NCBI GenBank assembly: GCA_015680685.1
Contig: MNCI01004342.1
Location: 94,396 to 123,713, forward strand
Length of the DNA: 29,318 bases
Reading direction: 5' to 3'
Source: Gnetum montanum
Lineage: Eukaryota > Streptophyta > Gnetopsida > Gnetales > Gnetaceae
In this document: in pieces, positions 21,220-29,318 of the stretch
Layout: the number at the start of each line of letters is the position of its first letter
How positions within the stretch are numbered: position 1 is the first letter of the stretch
Position numbers and translations under genes: made by a program
Notes under the pieces: generated by a model
Seen by the model: the letters and a program-made list of their open reading frames with translations, nothing else
Told to the model about the DNA's origin: nothing
The model's database searches: none

Positions 21220-22640
21220 TTATCTGATACGTTTCCTAATGAACTCCTCTTTACTAAAGCAATAATTGAACAAATGCCCAATGAGCCAAAATGGTATGAT
21301 AACATTCTCACCTATTTTCTCACTTAGAATATGCCATAAGGTTTGGATCACTGAAGAAAAAAATAGTTTCTTCACCAAGTAAAGTACTTCATGGAGATCA
21401 ATAAACATCTCTACAAGGTGTGAGCTGATGGCCTAGTTCATTGGTGTGTCCCTAATATTGATCAATTGGGTGTTCTCCAAGATGCTCATGGAGGTCCTTG
21501 TGAAGGACACTATACTTGGAGACACATAGTCGTTAAAATCCTAATGGCAGGGTACTACTAGCCAATACTCTTCAAGGATGCTCATCATTTTATTCGCTCT
21601 TGTGAACAATGCCCATAAGATGGTGGAATGACTACACAAATGGAGTGACCTTAACAATGGATTCAACCGTTAGAACCATTCAACATTTGGGGCATTGATT
21701 TCATGGATCCCATCATGCCCATGTCAAATGGAAAAACATACATCATAATCGTTGTTGACTATTGTATGAAATGGACAAAAGTAGCAGTCGTCATTGATTG
21801 CACATCTTCTATTGTTGATTGATTTGTATAACAAAATGTTGTAAATAAGTTTGGTGTGCCATGTGCATTAATTTCTAACAATGAAACTCATTTTATAGGC
21901 ACTACTTTTTGGAAGCTCATGCAACGCTTGGGGGTTGAACACAAACTCACAACACCTTACCATCCCCAAGCTAATGGTCAAGCTAAGGTTACCAATAGGG
22001 AAATCACAAGAATACTAACTAGAACTATTAGCAAGTATAGGAAGGACTGAAGCACAAAACTCAACGATGCCCTATGGGCCTACCGCTCAACTTGGAAACT
22101 TCCTATAGGCTACTCTCCCTATGAGCTTGTGTATAGTAAACTACCAACACTTCATATTTGATTTAAACTCCATACACTTTCAATAGCTTGTGACTTTGAC
22201 CTTGACTTAAGTCTAGCCCAAAAGAAAAGACTAATGAATCTCAACCTGGTAGATGAAAATCGATTAGTGGCATTATCATCTAATGAGTTGCATAAGGCTT
22301 ATAACAAAAAGCATCATGACCTAAAAATTAGAAAAGTTAAATTTCAACTAGGAGATAAGGTTCTCTACTAGAACCCCACACATGTACCTCAACAAACTAA
22401 GTTCCAGATGTTGTGGAAAGGACCTTATATTGTTTATGAAATTTTTCCTTTAGGGGCCATGATGATCTATAAACCTAAGAGCCCAAACAAGAAAAAATTG
22501 GTCAACATCCAACAAATTAAGCCTTTCCATGAGCATACACCAACCAACATAACAAGCACCTCATCTGATGAACAACCACTCTCCATATTTTGGATCTCCT
22601 CCTTTCAAATTAGTTGTGGGGGAGATGGCCAACCATGCTA
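21220..22640 (+). pseudogene. Gypsy integrase remnant, DDE triad broken
   Basis: After the link from RNase H the zinc-binding region reads AHGGPCEGHYTWRH and then SCEQCP (His-His-Cys-Cys). The core has Asp in IWGIDFMDP (21697-21699). The second catalytic Asp is Asn in ISNNETHF (AAC, 21877-21879), with Gly to Glu two codons later. The third residue, Glu, is Lys in QAKVTNREI (AAG, 21985-21987). The C-terminal part has KFQLGDKVLY and the GPY-type module WKGPYIVYEI, and ends near QIKPFHEHTP. I see no chromodomain. All three catalytic-site changes are G to A. The protein could not integrate DNA. Confidence 0.92.
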
Positions 22641-22641
22641 G

Positions 22642-24566
<1,925 letters not shown>

Positions 24567-24805
24567 CACCTATTGCCAAGAGGTGTTGGATGTCAATATT
24601 CTCCACAATGTTCACTCCTCTTCTCATGAACACCCAATGTTGTAAAAATTGTAATTTTGTACACTTGGGTACTTAGAGTCTGTATGTTTGTTTCATCTAA
24701 GTTAGTTTGTCATGTCAGTCAATAATCCCATACCTACCCAATATGTTATATTGTAAAGAACTTGTTCTTCCTCTTCTTCACTTGAGGACAAGTTTTTATT
24801 TAGTC

Positions 24806-24814
24806 ATGGGGGTA
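24806..24814 (+). other. Polypurine tract of the gypsy element
   Basis: ATGGGGGTA directly before the 3' LTR start TGATAAATC. It is preceded by CTTGAGGACAAGTTTTTATT, a sequence typical of the end of Tat/Athila interiors. Confidence 0.8.
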
Positions 24815-25658
24815 TGATAAATCATCGTTTGATGTCAACCGCGACATCACCTATGCAATGTTAGCGTCTAGATCCAACATCAGTTGTCCAATGTTGGGGT
24901 ATATATCTTGAATCTATAAATACCATGCTTGGGCTCTAGTTTTAGGAAGTTTGTCATTATTTAGTTTTCAATTTTCAATTTTCAAGCAAGGTAGTTAAGC
25001 TCTTATTGTTTCTTCCCCCTAGAGTTAGAATATTCTCTGCATGCCCATAGAAGGAGTCTAAAGTGTGTATGGTTCTTTATTTGAGCACTGATGTACTTGA
25101 GTGCAACAGTGTGATGAGAATAAAAAGAACTCTTTTGACAAGCCTTACAACACTAAGAATAACTTAATATTTTCCCTATTGCATTTTACTTTCCTATTCT
25201 TTACTTTAATGCATTTGATTGAATAATTTATCTCTAGTAGTTAGTGAACATGAGCACGACCACTTCGAGCATTCATATAGTACTTTCTAACCCAATAATG
25301 CTCAACGTTTGGTAACCTAGCAGTGCTATATGTGTTTAGAAAAGTGGGGTGATTACTTGTGTTAGGTTAAATAGACATTAGACATTAGTTTTTAATTTAC
25401 TCTATCCTTATTCTTGTTTTAGGCAATTACATCCATAAAATATAAAATGACAAAAATCCATATATCTCAATTACACTTAAACCATACCCTTGAGCCTCAC
25501 AAGTATAGTTGGGAAGACAACAAACATTCTCAATGCCATTTCACTTTCTAGAGGAACTAGTGTGTGAGATAACTATAGGTCCATGAAATTCGACCAGATT
25601 GCACGTAATGCCTTAGTGATTCGTATGGTTGGGTGTAGGGGTTTCTCATTTCTCATCA
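24815..25658 (+). repeat. 3' LTR of the gypsy element
   Basis: 844 bp, from TGATAAATCATCG to TTTCTCATCA. It matches 15435-16271 along its length, including TATAAATA (24915-24922) and AATAAA (25119-25124). CAATTTT is tandemly repeated at about 24968-24981 in this copy only. Confidence 0.92.
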
Positions 25659-25979
25659 CCATTAATACTCATTCTACTTTATTAATGAACAAGAAAGTAA
25701 AATATTTGGAAATGTAAATGATTAAACTAAAGAAATAATAAAAACTATGTTAAGTAAAATTGTAAAACTAAGTGGATGATGCAATGATGAAAAACAGTCT
25801 TGATCTTTATTTTTGAACATGAATTGTGGCTATGTACACTTCACTTGAATAAAGATTCTATACAATTACTCAACACCACACTGTGAGCATTCACTTTATT
25901 GCTAAAACTACAAAATGAAACTGCAAGAGTCTACCTAAGGCTGGAATGAAAGTTATTTGGATCATGCACCTAAGTGTTG

Positions 25980-25987
25980 TATTTATA
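25980..25987 (-). promoter_or_regulatory. TATA box of the interrupted LTR
   Basis: Minus strand CCTATAAATACAAC. The 14-bp repeats lie about 60-155 bp upstream of it, in the usual enhancer position. Confidence 0.55.
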
Positions 25988-26044
25988 GGTAAGCATACAT
26001 CTTGTGATATCAAATATTCGATAATGTAGCATAAGATCCAATAT

Positions 26045-26142
26045 CGGGGCTAAGATATCAGGGATAAGAGATCAGGGCTAAGATATCAAGGCTAGGATAT
26101 TGGGGCCAAGATATCGGGGCTAAGATGTCAAGGTTAAGATAT
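26045..26142. repeat. Seven 14-bp tandem repeats in U3
   Basis: Seven consecutive 14-bp units with no length change. Consensus on the plus strand is about C(A/G)GGGCTAAGATAT. Units start at 26045, 26059, 26073, 26087, 26101, 26115 and 26129. The unit at 26031 (ending CCAATAT) may be an eighth, decayed copy. Placed upstream of the minus-strand TATA box, they could act as enhancer-like elements; this is inference. Confidence 0.9.
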
Positions 26143-26170
26143 CTTAGTTATTGAAAAAAATGATTCATCA

Positions 26171-28571
26171 ATTTGCCTTTAAAATAAATCTTCTCTTAAT
26201 ACTATTCAAATATTAATTTTTTTTTCTTTTACATTTTCCCAAAATTTTTGAAATACTATTATTGCTACAAGATTGATCTCACAAATTATAGTTCCATGAT
26301 TTAAACAATCTAATGTCCAAGTAGTAGTTGTAAACAATCTTCAAAATGATATGATCTTCAATGAATTAATGATAATAAAATGAAACACACTGCGCCCATC
26401 AAATATGGACTTTAACTATGACTTATAATCTAGAAAAGTTGATAAAAGATAATAAATTCAATAATTAAATGTTCGATGATGATCATGGTTCAAATACATA
26501 ATGAAATGATAATAATGAGTTGTTCCAAAAATCAATATGTGGAAAGGGTTATAGGATTCCCTTATCAAAAAAAAAGAAGACTACTTTATTCCTTCAAAAG
26601 AAGACAATTCCATAGGTAGAAGGCTAAATAATAGTTAGGATACAATGCAAAAATGAAAAAAAATATTTAATGAGGTTTGGGGATTTAGATCAAAGTTTTG
26701 CCTCAATCCTTGAGTCAAAATAGTATATAAACAATAAATTTCAAGGTAGTACAATTGGTAGAAATAATGACAACCTGTTACTAAAGGTGAATGTAGAATT
26801 GAAGGCCTAAAGATGGTGTTTCATGTAAGTGTGACTTTAGTAATGTTGATGTTGATGTTAGCATTAGCAGAAACAACAACATTAGTGATGTAAGAACAAG
26901 GACTTCATAAAGGCCAACTAGGATGCTAAGGATGACCTAGCAAAGTGCTGAGGAGATTGTAGATGGTTGAAGAGTTCTCATAGACGATGATGATGATGCT
27001 TTTTCTCACTTTAAAATTTAAGAAATGGCTTTGAATCTTGAAATTTTGACCTGATTTAAGTATCTGAACCCAATATTTATAGGCCTTGAAGAGTCTAAAA
27101 ATCTTGGGATTTAAAAATGGTAATTAGGAGTCTGATTGTAGTTAACATGGAGTTTAAAAAATGATGTTGATGATGATACTAATGTCCATGTCACCTAGAC
27201 ATCACCTAGTCTTTAGATGCTAATTTAGATGTTCTAAAGTTGACAATAATGTTGGAACTAAGGTTGGCCATCATCAAGAACATTAGAGATATATACCATA
27301 AGATTTTTTGTAAATTGAAATGATATCAAAGAATGGAATTTAAATGTAGGCCATGTTGATGACATTGATGCTAATGGCGTTGTTAGCATCATGACATGTG
27401 TAAGAAGTATGATGGAATCTTGTAGATCAAAGTAACATTTGGGGAAAATCACATAGGGGTGTTAATCATCTTAATACCAAGGCAGAGTAGAAGACATTAG
27501 GAGAGAAGACACTAAGATTTTTAGCCTTAGGAGACATAGAGACCTAGCTTGAAGAAGGTTTGATGATGCCATACCTAGAGTTGCTTTGATTAGTAAGGTG
27601 CCAAAAAAGTGGAGATAACATTGCCTCCTATTGATGGATGTTGTTGAAATGCTGAAGGAGGATCTATCAAGAGGAAGAAAGATGAAGATCTTATAGAATA
27701 AATTTGTTAATGAAGTTGATGTTGATAAAATTGATGAGATACTTCCATAGAGTAAGAAATGAGATGGGATACAAGGAGAAGGTTAGTATATTATCAATAC
27801 ACATATCATGAGGACATTGTTATCACAGCAAGTGGGGCATGATCAAATCCTACATACAAAATGGTTGAAAGAATGTCATTAATGGTTTTCTCACCTTATT
27901 CTAGTCAAGCTCTTAACATATCATTATCAAAATAGAGAAAAATCACTCAATCGTGATTCATCATCATTATCATAGCCTTGTCCCAAAAATGGGATTGGAT
28001 ACATTAGTAACAAAATCACTCAATCCTTATTGGTATGTTGAAAATGATGGGAAGAATGGAAATAGATAGGAGGGGATCTATAGGAAGCATAAATAAATAA
28101 GTTATAGTAAAGATGAATTATAGCATTTTAAAATCAAAAAATCAAAAAAGTGGAGAAAGAAATAAGGGACATCAATTATATAGCACATTTAGGTGTTATG
28201 TCACAAAAGTAGGACATAGCTAGATCCCAAACTCTAATGATATTTTTAATTGATGAATGTGATAATTTTCTTCCTATTTCATTCAAACCAACACATCCTT
28301 ATAGAGAATTAATTGAGGAACACTCATAGCTCTTTACATAAGGTATATGGCTTATAAATATTGTAACACCCTACCTTACCATACTAGGCTAGGATGAAGT
28401 AAGGCATAGGATCACAAATAATTATATGATGGAAGCATAAAAAATCTAGAAATTAACAGTGCATGAAAAGCATTAAGAATAAATCACTTGAGATGTATAT
28501 ATATATATATATATCTTTCATGATCAAAATATATTTAAAAAATTCCATGCCAAACCAAAGACCAAGCTTAT
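26171..28571. other. Non-coding 2.4 kb between two same-strand LTRs
   Basis: No ORF above 64 codons is believable and no gag or pol motif is visible on either strand. GAT/GTT-rich short repeats (GATGTTGATGTTGATGTT-like) occur at about 26840-26880, 26984-26999, 27160-27180 and 27355-27385. TGTAACACCCTACC at 28362 resembles the start of some plant gypsy LTRs. A short TA run lies at 28496-28514. It might be the interior of a non-autonomous element bounded by the LTRs at 25659-26170 and 28572 onward, but no clear PBS is present beside 28572, so this is unproven. Confidence 0.4.
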
Positions 28572-29318
28572 TGTTAACCAGTAGGTATTCCCTATGCCCA
28601 ACCATATGAATCACAAGTGTTCATATACAATTTGGTCAAATTCTATGGATGAAACTATTGTGGTATCTAAATTATTAAGCATTAATTGCATGTTGTTGTC
28701 TTCTCACTTGGACTAGTGGTAGATTTAGCACATATGGTTTAGTCCAAAGTGAGGCATATGACTATTGATATTGTTGGGGGAATAAACTAATTGAATAATA
28801 ACATAGAAATTAAGTATTTAATCTAATTAATAATAAAATTAAATCCTAAACTATCTTAAGGATGATGAATGTTCGTTCCTAGCTTTCTATACATGTCCTT
28901 AACTCACATACCCACTACTAGGATTACCAAGTGTTACACTACTAGGTGAACCAAGTAATAACATTGCTAGGATTACTAAGCAAATATTTGTTTATGTTCA
29001 AAACTGGTCACACTCATTCCATTGATTGATTAACATGCATGAAAATGTAAATACTAACTAATTACATAGAAAATAAATTACATTAAAAGTAAATCTATTC
29101 TAGATTAGAGTGTTGTAATGAATATGAATCAATATTGATCTTATTGTTGTTCATGGATTGTGTCCAAGTACAATTCCACTTGAATAAGATGTTGTACAAC
29201 TAACTCAAATCCATACTATGAGCACTCATTGACTACTTGTTAAGATTACAGAGTAAAATTGCAAGAGTTTAGCTACACTATTGATCAAATGATGAAAAAT
29301 ATATGGAAGGTGCTTACG
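28572..29318 (-). mobile_element. LTR of the GATAT-repeat family, cut by the window end
   Basis: Matches the interrupted LTR (14989-15434 plus 25659-26170) in the same order and orientation, and shows the uninterrupted form across the gypsy insertion point: CACACTCATTCCATTGATTG lies where the other copy is split. It stops at the window end before reaching its expected TATA box and 14-bp repeats. The low-coordinate end is placed at TGTTAACCAG by comparison with the other copy, but it lacks the GCTCATCA end seen there, so the boundary may be off by some bases. Identity with the other copy looks clearly lower than that between the two gypsy LTRs. Confidence 0.65.

Larger units (their letters stand above)
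25659..26170 (-). mobile_element. LTR of the GATAT-repeat family, right half (U3-R)
   Basis: This continues the LTR interrupted at 15434. CACTTGAATAA, CTGTGAGCATTCACT and ACTGCAAGAGTCTAC match the corresponding part of 28572-29318 in order. A minus-strand TATA box lies at 25980-25987, then the 14-bp repeat array at 26045-26142, and the LTR ends in GATTCATCA at 26170. Its next five bases, ATTTG, resemble the GTTTA before 14989 at three of five positions, which would suit a decayed solo-LTR duplication. The alternative is a 3' LTR with its body to the right; the bases after 26170 form only a weak minus-strand purine tract (AAAGGCAAA). Confidence 0.75.

Overview
The window looks like nuclear intergenic DNA from a large plant genome. 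It is AT-rich and dominated by old, nested LTR retrotransposons of plant-type Ty1/copia and Ty3/gypsy lineages. A gymnosperm such as a conifer is my best guess, from the age and decay of the elements and the very low gene content, but nothing in the sequence proves it. I see no bacterial-type operon, CRISPR array, rRNA or intact tRNA. Two isolated single N bases (1045 and 1244) sit exactly at the edges of a folded-back duplication, which suggests contig-joining marks in a draft assembly.

Layout. 1-194 is the U3/R part of a minus-strand LTR whose promoter-distal part is built of GATAT-containing 14-bp repeats. 580-1243 is the folded-back duplication. 1245-4577 is AT-rich and mostly unassignable, with faint LTR-like traces. 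4578-5710 is less AT-rich and holds the only plausible host gene: a TATA box at 5037-5052 and an ORF at 5118 that starts with a signal peptide. Its 3' end runs into a possible tRNA-derived SINE on the minus strand. 6536-9607 is a complete but internally deleted Ty1/copia element on the minus strand, with two LTRs, a TTTAG target-site duplication, PBS and PPT. 10440-10960 looks like part of another minus-strand LTR. 13411-14003 holds three tandem copies of a roughly 200-bp unit.

14989-26170 is a nested structure. A 10.2-kb Ty3/gypsy element of the Tat/Athila type (15435-25658, plus strand) has inserted into a minus-strand LTR of the GATAT-repeat family, whose halves are at 14989-15434 and 25659-26170. 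The gypsy element has LTRs of 837 and 844 bp, a decayed tRNA-Asp-type PBS, a PPT, and gag-protease-RT-RNase H-integrase remnants full of stops. It also carries a pure (TC)94 microsatellite about 250 bp before its 3' LTR. 26171-28571 has no coding capacity. 28572-29318 is a further copy of the GATAT-family LTR, cut off by the window end.

The coding remnants do not form a working system. Both elements with coding domains are dead: the gypsy copy has lost catalytic residues in protease and integrase, and the copia copy has lost blocks of gag, RT and RNase H. The decay in the gypsy copy is mainly C-to-T and G-to-A, as expected for long-term cytosine methylation. The points most worth checking are the 14-bp repeat array shared by LTR promoters, the nested insertion, the fold-back with its N marks, and the small secreted-peptide candidate. 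I did not find convincing evidence of a novel biological system.
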